Shown in pieces: positions 25,143-36,744 of a stretch of 64,000 nt of DNA. This DNA is from Gracilaria domingensis (taxonomy: Eukaryota; Rhodophyta; Florideophyceae; Gracilariales; Gracilariaceae): assembly GCA_022539475.1 (NCBI GenBank), contig VCMS01000070.1:62001-126000 (forward strand). The letters run 5' to 3'. The notes below the pieces were generated by a model. That model worked only from the letters and a program-made list of their open reading frames with translations, had not been told where the DNA came from and did no database searches. Position 1 is the stretch's first letter. Each line of letters opens with the position of its first letter. A program made the position numbers and the translations under genes.

Positions 25143-26389
25143 TGCTGGCGAACTGACGGATACGTGGACACGCCTGCAAACTCATGCAGCATAATCTCAA
25201 GGCTGGCTTACACAAGGAACTGGAGCCAAAACTGCAAAACGTGTTTCAATTTTTTCCTGATCTCTTCAATTCTACGCCGCGTGTTCCCCCATCGCTCCCG
25301 TCTCCCTTTTTGCGACGCCCTCTTTCACTCGGGATGTACCCTGTATGATACCAAACGCAGAAACCGTCGCTCACTCTGACCCAACCTTTTCCTCCAGCTC
25401 GTTGTCGCGGCACGCGCGACACGTATGCAGCGTGTGTGAGAGTAGAACGTGTACAGCCGTACAACACCTCGAATGCTTGAATTCATGATGTCTGCGCGCA
25501 TGCCACACCGCCACTCCACGCCCAACGCGGAGGACCAAATTTTGTTTCTGACAGAGTGCCACCATAGCTGAGTGGTTGTCGGCGTGGGCCGAGTCATGTC
25601 GCAGACGCACAAAAATGATATCAAGATGCACACTTGTTTGCCAGACAGTTGAAAATCGATCCAGTCATCCACTTTGAGCAGAACTGTTGACAAGACAAGA
25701 ACTCATTCGCAGTGCGCCTGAGTTGGTATCATCTACTTCAATATGTTTGAGCGTTAGCGCTTCGCTTCGCAGAACAAGTCAGAATCGAACGTGCATCGCA
25801 CCCAGGTACACTGGAACAGGAAGCGTGGCCAGGCTTCCAGTCTGGACGGCCAAAATGAGCTCATGTGGTCAAGCTTACCGTTACTCTATCCCTGTAATGA
25901 TTGCAGCTCCTCGAAAGACACGGGTCTCTATATCAGAGCTAAAATCTTTGTAGGCCGCTCCACTCTTTCTTCTGCAACTCAAGTACTCTTTTTTTTATTC
26001 TTCTACGGCTAATCGAAGCTTTACGACCTTCTCGATGAATTCATCGATGAATGTGTGTTTGAGGATTTCTCTAAGATTTAGATGGCACCAATTGAATTCG
26101 ACCTCTGCCACACTCTGTTTCAGCAAGCTCCGTTGCGCTCGTTCTGTCTTGGCGTTGTTTGGCCGTCCGTTTGTACACGCACGCTGTAACGAGTATGGGG
26201 TGATACGACTGTGCGTTGCGCACATTGGGCAGGCAGCTGAGGCAAGCTCGGCGACGTGGGGCGGTGCTTTGATGTAAATGCGTTGAGAAAAAGATGGCAC
26301 TGTCATGAGGCGCGCAATGCGTGAAATGATGAGTTTGATGTTTTTGTTCGTGGCGATTCCTTTATATGGGGATGTGACAAAACAAACGA

Positions 26390-29300
26390 TCATTGCTGCA
26401 GAAGACAGAATCGCAAACCTTTGCCGTCAACGAACGACGCTTCGAGGAAGAAGCCAAACTGGTAGCGGCGGCAGAAGTGCTCGGATGTGCCAAGCCACAG
26501 CTTGCCCTTGTGCGAGACGTCGAAATCCAGCGTTCTTGAATGCTGCCACCACAGCGGCAGCTGGTGCGGCGCCGGGTGCGGCACGCACGTGTCGTCGTGC
26601 AAGTTGCACAGCTGCGAGGAGTTATCCACAAACATCACATCGACAGCGCCGGCGCGCAGCGACACGAACATCGGCCACCTCGCGAGCGCGAAGCGGTGCG
26701 TGGCCACGCGCTGCGCCACGTCCCACACGAGCAACACGTAGTCGTCCCTGTATCCCGCCGCCACTCGCGCGCCGTCGTCGCACATGGCCACGCACCAGAC
26801 GGACTTCTGCTGCGGGTGCGCGCGCAGCGCGTCGCCGACGGCGGCGCCGCGGCGCGTGTCCCACACGCGCACGTCGCCGTCACCGTCGCCCGACGCGGCG
26901 CGCGAGCCGTCGGCGCACAGCGCCACGCACGACACGCCGTCACCGTGGCCGAGCAGCGCGTCGCACACGGCGGCGCCGGAGCGCACGTCCCACACGCGCA
27001 CTGCATGGTCGTGAACACCGCCGGACGCGAGCCGCCGCGCGTCCGCGCTCAACGAAAGCGCCCGCACGGCGCGCTCGTGCGCGCGCAGCACCTGCGGCCG
27101 CAGCGCGCCGCTGGCGCCGTCCCACAGCCGCACCGTCCCGTCCCTCGACCCCGTCGCAATCCACCGCCCGTCCGCGCTCACGCACACACTCGCAATCCGC
27201 TCCTCATGCGCGTCCTCACCGCGGCTGCCGCTCTCCGCCTGCGCGCCCCTCACATCCCACACTCGAACGCTGCCGCCCGACATCCCGGCAAGCCCGGCAG
27301 AGCCGTCTTCACTTGCACCCACGAAAGAAACGAAACCACCCCCCGTACCCCCTTGTATCACGCCTCTTTCGCTCCCATGCTCCCACACGCCATAAGCTCC
27401 GTCATGTGTACCCCACAAAACCAGTTTCCCATCTTCACTGAGCGCTACGCTAAACACCGGAACTCCAACTTCAACAGAGTTCAAGTGACTTCCGCTCTCA
27501 GCGTCCAGCACTTCAATCACTCCACGAGACGATCCCGTTACAATCAGTTCCCCATTTCCACTGAAGGCCACACTTATCACAGAACCATAATTTGGTGCCT
27601 GCGCCTCACACATCTTTTCGCCACTCTCTGCGTCCCATACGTAAACTCCACCCTCTTCCAACCCACAACACACCTTCCTTCCGGTCGAGCTCACAGCAAC
27701 GCACCACGCTTTCCCTTCCTTCCCACTCACAAGTTCCCGAGCAGTTCCATCGCCTGCAGGTCCCACCTTACCACATTGCCAACATCTCGCAGCCCACACG
27801 CAACCCATCTCGAATCTTCGCTCAAACAAATGCAGCTCATAAACCCTGCAGTCTTTCCAACACTAGTCTCCACGTCCTTCGCAACGTCCCACATCTTTAC
27901 ATTATCATCAGCGTCCACATACACAACCATTCGTCCATCTCTCGACAACGCAGCGACTCTATTCCAATGCCTTCCTGTCTCTCTTCCAAAACGGTTTAGA
28001 CTGCCGTGCGTTAAGTTGTACTTCACTATTTCCAACCGCACATCATACGAGACCAAGATTGTCAACTCACTTTTATGCTTTTGAATACCCAATACGTCCC
28101 CACCCACTTGTATGCTCTCCAAATCAGCGCCCCCAGCAGCCGTCAGGAACCCTTCTTCCGCCTTCAACCATGCTTCTTCTCTCTTCTCTGCAATCTCCGC
28201 AACTTGCTCCAAAAACTCACGCGTCGTCTTACACTTCTTTGAATACGTTATCAGTCGTCCATACAGCTGGAACCACACCTCTCGTGGGTTTCGTGACACT
28301 GCAACCTGGCTCAATCTCGCCGCATGTGCAATCACCTCCAGTGCCCTCTTCTTCTCTTCCTTCCTTTCCATGCTTGAACGACCGAGTGCTGTTTGCCCAT
28401 TTGAAACTTCACTCTCAACAGCAAATATTCCACTCTCCGTAAGACGCTTGACTATCCATTCAGGCTTCAGTAGCAGCCATACCAATTCTTCATCTTCTTC
28501 GGCGTCCTTGAGCAGTCGACAAACGTTGCTCTCCAGGTACCCATCTCTGTCTTCCACACCCCACCATTCTCGTCTTCTGCATTCCTTCATACAGTCTACA
28601 ACCGGTGCGTCTTTCACAACTGCTGCGTTCTGGACAACATCGGCCCTACCTTTGTCCGGCTTCCAACAGCACACTTTCCTTAACTTCATCCAAATCCGGC
28701 TCTTCTCACCTTCAGCAGCTCCTAAACTATTCGGAACCACTTCGGATACCCTCTCAACTTCAGCACTATCATCCCCAATATACCCATTCAATAATCGCTT
28801 AATGTACCTGCGCTTCTCATCTCCCGAATCATGACGCAACACATCCAAAATGTCGTCATGCACACGCAGCACCTTCTTCTTCCCTCGAATCGCAATCTCC
28901 ACTACAGCCACCGAGTCTAGAGCTTCCATCACCTTCACAGCCTCACTTGCCTCACTCAATCCCCAAAGCTTTTGCAGCATCGAGACAGGTACTTCCTGCT
29001 GCTTCTCCAGAACACACAATGTTCGAAGCATTTCCCGAATCGAGTACGTAAAAGGCTTTCCTGAATCTGTCTCTCCTTTCCATCGACGCTCAAGTACTGA
29101 CATCGAAGTATCAACCACGTTCCTAATCGCACCGTAACCGGGCCAGTGTTCTGTAACTAGTGACTTCTTTGTGGTCTGCAATTCTTCATGATAAATACTC
29201 AGTGCATCCTCTTTTGGTTCTGCCATTCGCGTCACGTATTTTCGAACACCGGCACCGGTCACAGCCAAACGTAAAGGTATTCCTGCACAAGTCAACAGAA

Positions 29301-30375
29301 TCTCCTCCAACGCCTCCATATTGCTCGGGTTCTGAATCCTGCACTCCTCCAACTCAGCGTGATTCAGAAACATGATTCGCGAATCCTCTTCTTTTCTGGC
29401 TTCAAACGTTATGAATTTGTCGGCCTTCAGAGCGAGCTCAAAGTCCCTCGTCGTGTACACAAGACGACTTTCAGCGTTCATCATATGTGCAAGAATGCGA
29501 AATGTCTCCCCATCAAACCCGTTCTCTTCCCATACATCGTCAACCAGGAAGAGACATGTGTGATTCACAAACCATTGCCTGGCCTTGTCCACAGCTTCCT
29601 GCAGTTTCCTTCCACGAATAGTGTTCGCCAGCTTCGGGTTCCCCGTCTTCTCAACAATCTCCGCAATCTTTCCACTGAGATCAACCATCTTAGCATCCGC
29701 TCCCAGTTGCATAAACTGCACACCATCCGGGAACCTCGTTTTGACATCAGCCAAACTACTGTTCAGTCCCCGAAGCGCGCACGTCTTTCCAACTCCGCCC
29801 CGCCCGGCAGCCACAACCGCCAGCACTTTGTGCTCCGATGTTCGCAGTACGGCTGCCTTGAGCTTTCCCTCAGACGTCTGCGAAGATTCGTAATCCAGAG
29901 TGAGTCGTGGTGGATTGGGCGGCACGGTTCCATGCTTCAAAAAGTGGAGGTCAGATTGTGCCAAACCATCACCGTCTGTAACCGCCACTTCTCTCTCCCT
30001 TACAAACTCTTCAAACTTTTCCACGGTGCTCTCGACTTCGGTCAGGGTTTGGTTTGCGGGCTGTACTCGATGCAATAGCGTAGCACTCGCAACGTCTGGC
30101 GCTAGCTTGACACACCTTTCCCTCGCCTGCTGCAACTTGGTTCTCCAAGTGCGCAGCATATGAGACGAAGAGCGTTCTCCACTTGACTCGTTGACCCAAC
30201 TGTCAACATGTTGCAGGTGTTGATCGAGCAGTTGTTGAACGCGCCTCAATCTTTCGCGGTTGCGCGAGGCCAGGTCGTGGTGGCGAACAGGGGCTTTGAG
30301 TTTGTTCTCCACGTACATGAGAGCGGCTGGCGCCGCCCCTGCGATCGAAGCAGCCGCGGAGACTGGCTCTGCCAT
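26390..30375 (-). pseudogene. NB-ARC/WD40 STAND ATPase, copy B (one frameshift)
   Basis: This is the most complete copy. The first frame covers 882 codons: helical N-terminus, Walker A GRGGVGKT (191-198), Walker B CLFLVDDVW (274-282), RNBS-B-like SRLVYTTRD (303-311), CAGIPL (363-368), a winged-helix region, a VHD variant of MHD and the first WD repeats. One C is missing near 27753 relative to copy A (GCCTGC instead of GCCCTGC), shifting the frame inside the WD40 region. The rest is open to the stop at 26390. With that base the product would be about 1,328 residues. Predicted cytosolic signalling ATPase with a WD40 sensor, by analogy with APAF1. It is either a very young pseudogene or a functional gene carrying one base-call error. 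Confidence 0.87.
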
Positions 30376-31345
30376 GGGAAGGTTGAGCTAATGTAGTGAG
30401 CCAAACTCGAAAGTAGCTGCGGTAAGAGGCGCAGTGTGCGACGGGTGCTTGTGATACCGAGACGAGGAACGTTGGACGTCACGTCGAATAAGCTGGATTT
30501 ATTCGACGGTGCGAGCCAGAGGCGCAAGATCGCCATAGTGGCCAATCTGTGAAGATCGGAAATGCGCCGAGAGGCGGTTTGCGGACAGATGGAGAAACTG
30601 ATGGACACGAGTGATCGACAGCAAAGACTATCTGGCCTGAGTTGGAAGCCCAAGCGAGATTTTGAGATGTTCCTAGTTGTCCTACAGCAAGGGCACTTGC
30701 GCAATGCTGTCATGCAATCTGGGCGTGTGCACATGTACACGAATACGTCGTCGTCCATCGTTGCCAGATGTGGCACGTCGGAATTGATCGCTAATGTCCA
30801 GATGCTGCCTTTTGTCATAAAGAAAACTGTTCATGTTGACGAATGCAGGCTGGCTACTTGAGCCCGTAAACTGTGCCCATCTGCACATCATACAACGCCC
30901 CGGGCCCTAATGTTTCAAGCTCAAAAGAGAAACGTATTTGTGTCGCTCATTTTTGCTCCTTTCCACGAATACGTCCTTCGGGCGTCCCCACCGGCGTGAC
31001 TGAATCGCAAAACGCACATGTGCGTTGGGCAAGCCAGCCCAAACGCGGGAGAGGGCGGGAAATCCAACATTATTATTTTGTTTTGCACTGTAAGCGCGTT
31101 CAGACAGACTGCCGAGCAAAGGTGTTTCCCTCACTCTGCCGTGCGTGCAACAACTCATTTGCTTGTCTGTTGTGCGTTGTGCTGCAGCCAGCGATTGAGC
31201 CAAGACTCGTCAGATGTAATGAGAAGACGACAATCTTATTTGTGTTCAACGAGCCAAGTCATGTCGCACACTCACAACTCGATCCAGTTGTCCCTCTCTT
31301 GAGCAACACTCATTCGCAGTGCGCCTGCGTTCGTACCAACTGTTT
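30376..31345. repeat. Partial, diverged spacer at the array's right edge
   Basis: The first ~500 bp match the region upstream of the other gene copies, including the GGATTTATTCGAC block near 30490. Similarity then fades, and a short match to the spacer motif ACTCATTCGCAGTGCGCCTG returns at about 31308-31327. The array ends here. No gene is supported before 31272. Confidence 0.6.
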
Positions 31346-32357
31346 CAATGCTACTAGTCCAGCGTGTGATACACCACACGCATTGGCATGAACAGGCCCT
31401 CTGTGGCCCTCCAAATGCAGTCTCAGCAAAGTAAGACACAACGGCGTACGAAATGGAACGCGCGCCGCTATGCACCGCTCCCAACACGTCAAACGTGAGA
31501 ATATCCAGATTCGGGGCGGTAGTACCGCTGAAAACATTATCGCCAAGGAACTCGCCATCGATGTAAAAGTACTCGCCCTTGTACGCATCGCCTTCGAACG
31601 CAACGACCGTCGTCCTTGCCACCGACGTCGACTGACTGCCCGCAATGCAGTGCACGTGATTCTCATACACGTCCTGCGGGTACGTAAACGTGAAGTCGTC
31701 CACGCAGAGGTTTACGCGCGCAGCCGGAAGGTCGCGCCGCTCGTAGACAACGGCAAGAGACCACGCAGCATACGCGCTGTTATACTCGCAGTAGGGTTCC
31801 TCGTTGTCAAACCACAAGTGGCCAACCGTGTACAAACCGCTGCTGTTCACCGCGGCGGTTACGTCTGCCCAGGCGCCGTAGAACCTGAGGAAGTTGCTGT
31901 ATCCGTCCACATACGTCCGGTTGGCCGCCACCACAACGCCGTTCAACGAGGCTGTGACGTGCTTCTCTATGAGATGCCCCGACGCAGACCAGTACAGAAT
32001 GGCCTTCTTGACAGTTGCGCCCGGCGGGATGTTCAGCGTGGCGGAGCTCGTCTGCGAGTGCTCGCAGTTGGTGCGGTCCTCGCTCTGGCTCTGAGAGTTG
32101 CCAATCAGCACGTAGTCTCCCGGCCCGTCAAACGAGAAGCAGTCGTTCTGGCGACATGGCGCGTCTTTCAGCAGCGGGCGGGCGGGCGCGGCGTCGGCCT
32201 CGCAGCGAGCTGCGAGATCGCGGCCTCGGTCGAACGCAGCTTCGCAAATCTGCTCGGCGCGGAGCGGCGCGCGGTGCGCCGCGTGGATGTGCGAGGCGGC
32301 GGCGGCGAGACGCAAAAGGCACAGGAGGGCGGACAGGCGCGGCGCGGCGCGGCGCAT
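31272..32357 (-). CDS. Secreted beta-rich extracellular protein, unknown family
   Basis: I place the start at MRRAAPRLSALL, which gives a typical signal peptide (Leu/Ala-rich core, cleavage near AAAASHIHA). The open frame extends 49 codons further upstream, but those are Arg-rich and unlikely to be translated. The body has hydrophobic strands and motifs such as GDYVLIGNS, ATVKKAILYWSASG, WADVTAAVNSSG, AWSLAVVYE and GDAYKGEYFYIDG. This resembles DUF3344-like extracellular beta-sandwich proteins, a low-confidence family match. There are several Cys and N-glycosylation sequons, including NRT and NSS. The last ~30 codons overlap sequence shared with the NB-ARC array spacer (near 31300-31345), so the natural C-terminus has probably been replaced. 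It is head-to-head with the gene at 32970, 612 bp apart. Confidence 0.7.
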   Translation of the reverse strand: MRRAAPRLSALLCLLRLAAAASHIHAAHRAPLRAEQICEAAFDRGRDLAARCEADAAPARPLLKDAPCRQNDCFSFDGPGDYVLIGNSQSQSEDRTNCEHSQTSSATLNIPPGATVKKAILYWSASGHLIEKHVTASLNGVVVAANRTYVDGYSNFLRFYGAWADVTAAVNSSGLYTVGHLWFDNEEPYCEYNSAYAAWSLAVVYERRDLPAARVNLCVDDFTFTYPQDVYENHVHCIAGSQSTSVARTTVVAFEGDAYKGEYFYIDGEFLGDNVFSGTTAPNLDILTFDVLGAVHSGARSISYAVVSYFAETAFGGPQRACSCQCVWCITRWTSSIETVGTNAGALRMSVAQERDNWIEL

Positions 32358-32969
32358 GACGGCGGACTTGGGCCGCCGGCGTTGCAGCGCGGCGGCGAGG
32401 CGGCGGGGGGCGGCCGGAAGTCGTACCTTCGCACACCGGGCAGGAAGTCTCCCGCTCGGAAAGCTTACGTGCCCCCGTTTCGCTGCTTGTTGCCTCAAGC
32501 CCATTGGCCACGGAGTTGCTTCAGTGTCAAGTGGCGGCGGATTAGAAAAGATCTCTCAACCGCCGAAAACTTTGGCTCTCAGAGCAAAGAAGCCCAAATG
32601 AAGACTCCGCGGAAAAGGAAACTAAGTTGTTTCAAGTTTTGAAACACCGCGCTACACGTAGAACCGAACGTACACGTTAGCTACGCAAGAAATACACTGT
32701 ATAATATTATATACATAATATCTTTAATGTTACACTCCATAAACGAAACTGCTTCATCGTCACCAACGCTACCGCCCAACCGAATCCAGCCGAAGCTCTC
32801 TCCAACATTAAAGCCGTCCCTGATCCCCTCAGCTAGGTTACAGCGTATATTACAACCATTGTCATCATGCTTGTCAACGCCGTCCCCTCTCGCCGCAACG
32901 ACATCCAAAGCCGGTCTCGCGGGCTTTGCTTCAACATAAAGCCCTCATCATACTCATAATTTCCACCAA

Positions 32970-35113
32970 ATGCTCTCCTTCATTTTGCGTCTAACGCTAA
33001 TACTTTCGTGCCTTAATGGACGCATTCCCCTTCGCCAAGTACTCGCTCAGCAGCTCGATTTCTTCACGTACGACGATGTCAACCTCATACTCAGCCTACA
33101 GTATCCATTCTGGCCACTTTACGTCTCCATTCCACCATCTAATGTCACCGGTCTCATCGGCGACGATTGTAACGGCACTTCCGAATGCATTGCACCGCGA
33201 ATGTGCGAAAACTGCGCATCTCCCCCGTGCTACTGCACCGCTCTGGCAGATTTTTCCCTTTGCTCATCCTCGAACGATTGCCATCCTGGAGAGTACTGTA
33301 TGTGGTCCCCAAACATGCGCGTCACGTCTGGAAGTTGCCTCAGTTTCCGCAGACTCGGGCAACAAGCTCAAGTACTGCAACAACCTGTTGAATCTGTGCA
33401 CCCCATGCTTGGTATTGGTCGATCAGGCGATCGATGCTTTTCACTCTCCGACTGCCATGGCGGCCGAAACTGTGTCGGCGACACCACTTGGTTTGGCGAT
33501 CAAATTCAGAACGTGTCTGCATGTCGGTCATCTCTTGCACCGTGCATTTGCACGCCGGTTGAGTTCATTGAATGTTCCTCCAACTCCGATTGCGTATCTT
33601 CCGATGAAGTCTGTGCCTCTGTGCTCTTTAACAAGGGGAATACATACTCTTATCTCTCAGCGGATAAAGTTGAAGTAATGCAACTCCCTCCGCTCTGTGT
33701 GTCTCCTTCTCTTCTTCAACGCGAGTTCGTATTTCCGATTTCGAACTTTTCGGCGATGGAAAGCATATCCGAATTCCCCACTGCAGTCATCCAACACCCC
33801 AGGCTCATTGAACCATCTGTATTGCAAACGGTATTGAAAGTGTCACCAGATACCATCCCCTTCTCTGTTTCTCCGCTATCCATTTTCAATTCGTTTACGA
33901 CCAATGAGCTTGCAAACGACTTTATTGGAGGCATTTTATCTCTCATCGTGGCTGCTCAACTCCTCAGGATCTTTAGAGGAATGATCTACTTCTTTCCAGG
34001 TATTCATCACCGTGGATATTCGTCGTATATCATATTCTCGCGAATGCTCTCTTTCCGCCATCTATTCCGGCTTTTCAAGAGACGAGAAACATTTGCCATT
34101 ACTGAAGGACATCAACGCCATAAGGACTTGAAACATGGCGGCTTCAAGATGATTCTATTCCCTACATCAATAGCGTTCTTGTATGTGACAGAGTTTGTCA
34201 CGATTATTGCGGGGACACAACGACGGTCAGAAATATTCGGGGACGAAATTTTGACCCCAAGATATCTCTTGTGCGCGAAGAACAACGGCCAAGAAGGGTT
34301 GATAACTTTAGGAGCGAATGCGACGACTTTTTCGTGCCCACAAGGGGATTGTCCGAATCCGGAAAGGTGCTGAAATGTGTTTCAGAGAGCGATGGCTCCC
34401 GTTTTCCATACAAAAGTATTTTTGGTCTCTCTGTGACATACGACACGGGAGAAACGACGTTTTACTTCTCATCGAGTACTGGCAATTCTGCGTTTGTCGA
34501 TATTTCTGTTTTTCTCCGCACAAAAGGTGGCGTGAGTATGCGAACTATGCCTTTCCGCCCCCAGATTATGAGTGAATCTGAGCGAAATCTTTTGTTGAAT
34601 GGTATTCTGAATGGGGTTCGACGTCGACTGGGATACAGAGAACTAGATGCTCGTCGGACATTATGGGCAGGGTCGACACATTTCAGCCTATCAGGATTAG
34701 TGGAGTCTGTTGATTTCATCCACTTTCATGATTGGAACGATTCTGTGACATCTCAGATGATCACAACGGCGCTCATCGCAGAACTGCGATACTTGGATCT
34801 TGTGCTAAACAGCACTGGTGAACCGTGGGTGTTTAGGAGAGCGCTCACGATTGAACAGCTGAGTCCCTCAATCGCTGTAGTAAAAAGCTACAGTATTGAT
34901 CACGGATGGCTGCTGATAGCAACCGTGCTTGCGACTGTGATTCAATTTCTTGTGAACTCGAGAGTGACACATTTTGAGGAAGTCGCCTTTGTGGCAATGA
35001 AGGAATTGATGGGAGAAGATTGTGTACTTGGACCTCTTGCGGCAGGTAGTGAAGCTGGAATGGATGTAGACCTCCTCCAAGAAGATGTCTCTGTGTCTCA
35101 AGAATCATCGTAA
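32970..35113 (+). pseudogene. Cys-rich membrane protein with an internal frame change
   Basis: The first frame (32970-34373, 467 codons) begins with a signal-like segment (MLSFILRLTLILSCLNG). Two cysteine-rich modules follow, each of the pattern GDxC...C...C...CxC...C.S..DC...C (roughly residues 60-115 and 150-215). Two hydrophobic segments come next (around GGILSLIVAAQLL and FPTSIAFLYVTEFV). The second frame continues from about 34366 to 35113 with a third hydrophobic segment (WLLIATVLATVIQFLV) and an acidic, Ser-rich tail. The frames overlap at 34271-34373. The natural switch lies near GGAAAGG at about 34364, consistent with a single lost or gained base. Without the interruption it would be a ~710-residue surface protein. 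I recognise no family. An AT-rich block (32697-32722) could act as promoter. Confidence 0.65.
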
Positions 35114-35826
35114 ACGTTGTAGATTCATCTACGGGGATTACGTCAATACAATCTACGATTTCTACACACAATTTGATAGCATATATGTGAAACATGCAGT
35201 CTGAACAGACAGAAGTCACAAACTGTTTAGCAGTTTGGGTTCTCGATTTGAGCACTGTGACTTTGCTGGAAGCTAGGTTGCACCCTGGCGTCCCTGAGGA
35301 CCGACGACATAGTTAGCTACGGTAGCTCCACTCGGGGAGACACTCCTAGACAGACAGACAGACAGACATCAACCAGACTAGTAAACCGACGTTTACACGA
35401 CACACATCGATTCTTTTATTATATATACTTGTTCTTCATAATAATATTAGGAACAATTAGTATATAGATACATGCCACACAATAGCGATGATGTAATATT
35501 ATTACATCATTGCCTGGCAACACTTGTCAAACTTTGGCTGGATCGCGCATGGAACGGCGGGCATTCCAACGCGTATGCTCGGTGTAAGATATCTTACAGG
35601 TTAACGATTCCCTTCCTTGCTTTTGCAACCTAAAGGCTCGCAAGAGGCGCAGTCGCTTCCGTCCGAATAGTCTCCTTCTTCGTTGCGCAATCTGGGCTGA
35701 ACTCCGTCACACTACTCATCGCCGTCTACGGTGCACATATTTTGAAATCCCGTCCACCATAAAGTGCCTACCTTTGTTTGAGTCCGGGCCAGCACTGGAG
35801 AAGCATCCATCTCCCATACCCTATGG
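35114..35826. other. Intergenic region with microsatellite and small hairpin
   Basis: No gene is seen. It contains five GACA units (35349-35368) and a 23-nt hairpin with 11-bp arms (35488-35510). At its right end about 60 bp are homologous, inverted, to 42868-42930, marking the outer limit of the large inverted repeat. Confidence 0.6.
35349..35368. repeat. GACA microsatellite, five units
   Basis: Five perfect tandem GACA tetranucleotides. Confidence 0.9.
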
Positions 35827-36377
35827 CAGGCCCGTATTTGTGACTGACTGACATGATAGAAAAACAAATGACTAATGACTGACTGACTACAACAGGCAAT
35901 AAAACGGTAGTCACATTTAGCCATTTACAGTACACGTGGCCATAAACACACGTGTCGCATTCATAACCACTAATAGTGCTACACTTGTTCAGTATAGTAG
36001 CTTACATGGTTTTCAAAACATGTCTCAAGTTTTAATTTTACTATAAATAGTATACATAGTTAATAATTTGCTAAGATATCCCTTCGTTTGATTAATTTAG
36101 CCTCTGTTTTCAAATTTTTCGTCACTTTACAAAACTTTCAAAAACTTTGAAGTTTGATATTAACATTCTTTAGAACGAATTTACGATGTTAGAAGCTGAA
36201 CAAATTGACAAATATATTTTTATATCTCAAAAAAAGGGCAGTACAGTTTGTTTCTAAGCAAACACGCTTAGAAAAAGAACCAAGAAAAACGTTACTAAAT
36301 GTGACTGACTGAGAATTTTTTTTGAATGACTTTGACTTTCGGACTTGCTCAAAAATGTAGTCACAAATACGGCCCTG
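35827..36377. mobile_element. hAT-type MITE (551 bp)
   Basis: The ends are CAGGCCCGTATTTGTGACT and the inverse of CAGGGCCGTATTTGTGACT. The flanking 8-bp sequences CCCTATGG and CTCTATGG match at 7 of 8 positions. There is no coding capacity. An inverted copy, about 97% alike by eye and of the same length, lies at 42309-42859, and the left part of 17086-18186 is a third member. Confidence 0.88.
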
Positions 36378-36658
36378 CTCTATGGGGCGATTAAGATGAG
36401 CGACTGTCCCGACTGCGGCAGAGAATGCCGCCACAAGAGCCTCTTTACCTCTTTTCTTACAGATACGACAAATGTATTCCACACTTTTAGCGTCACTCAC
36501 ATCTCTGCAAGCTCAAGTCGTACACTTTCACACGTGTTCCCCTTCCTGTAGACGTGTAAACGCTCGACAACGCGGAAACTATCGAAATAAACTTGATGAA
36601 TATCTTATATCTTATGCTTGAAATGAGAGACAAGGTGTGTGGGAAATGAGACTTGTGC

Positions 36659-36664
36659 TTTATT
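36659..36664 (-). terminator. Polyadenylation signal of vWA-a copy 1
   Basis: AATAAA on the minus strand, about 80 bp after the stop codon of the gene ending at 36745, within a stretch conserved in three of the four vWA-a copies. Confidence 0.7.
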
Positions 36665-36744
36665 CACAATCTACACTGCTCTTTCCAGTGCTCGTCTCGT
36701 GAGCTGTTGGAGACGGCAACAGTTCGCTGGCGGCCCCTACCTCT

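Larger units (their letters stand above)
22688..26389. repeat. Intergenic spacer, type 1 (second copy)
   Basis: This is the fuller version of the spacer at 7211-10591, retaining a ~380-bp segment (24518-24896) that the first copy has lost. It holds an intact 35-bp-arm hairpin at 24456-24535 and the end of a possible decayed reading frame at 24741-25142. The conserved 3' region after copy B lies at about 26040-26389. Confidence 0.75.
1..30400 (-). repeat. Tandem array of four NB-ARC/WD40 gene units
   Basis: Four same-strand units share both the gene and its spacer. Gene starts lie at 7210, 14559, 22687 and 30375, giving spacings of 7349, 8128 and 7688 bp. Two sequence types alternate: copies at 7210 and 22687 carry INEPSGQHSS after the N-terminal helices, while those at 14559 and 30375 carry VNESSGERSS. 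Spacers alternate in the same way: the sequence at position 1 reappears near 14757, and the sequence at 7223 reappears at 22703. The simplest reading is that a two-gene unit of about 15.5 kb was itself duplicated in tandem. All spacers also share shorter blocks with each other, so an older single-unit duplication came first. Confidence 0.9.

Noticed and set aside
30873-31391. 172-codon plus-strand frame at the array edge
   Set aside because: It crosses spacer-derived sequence and the 3' end of the secreted-protein gene, and has no recognisable domain.
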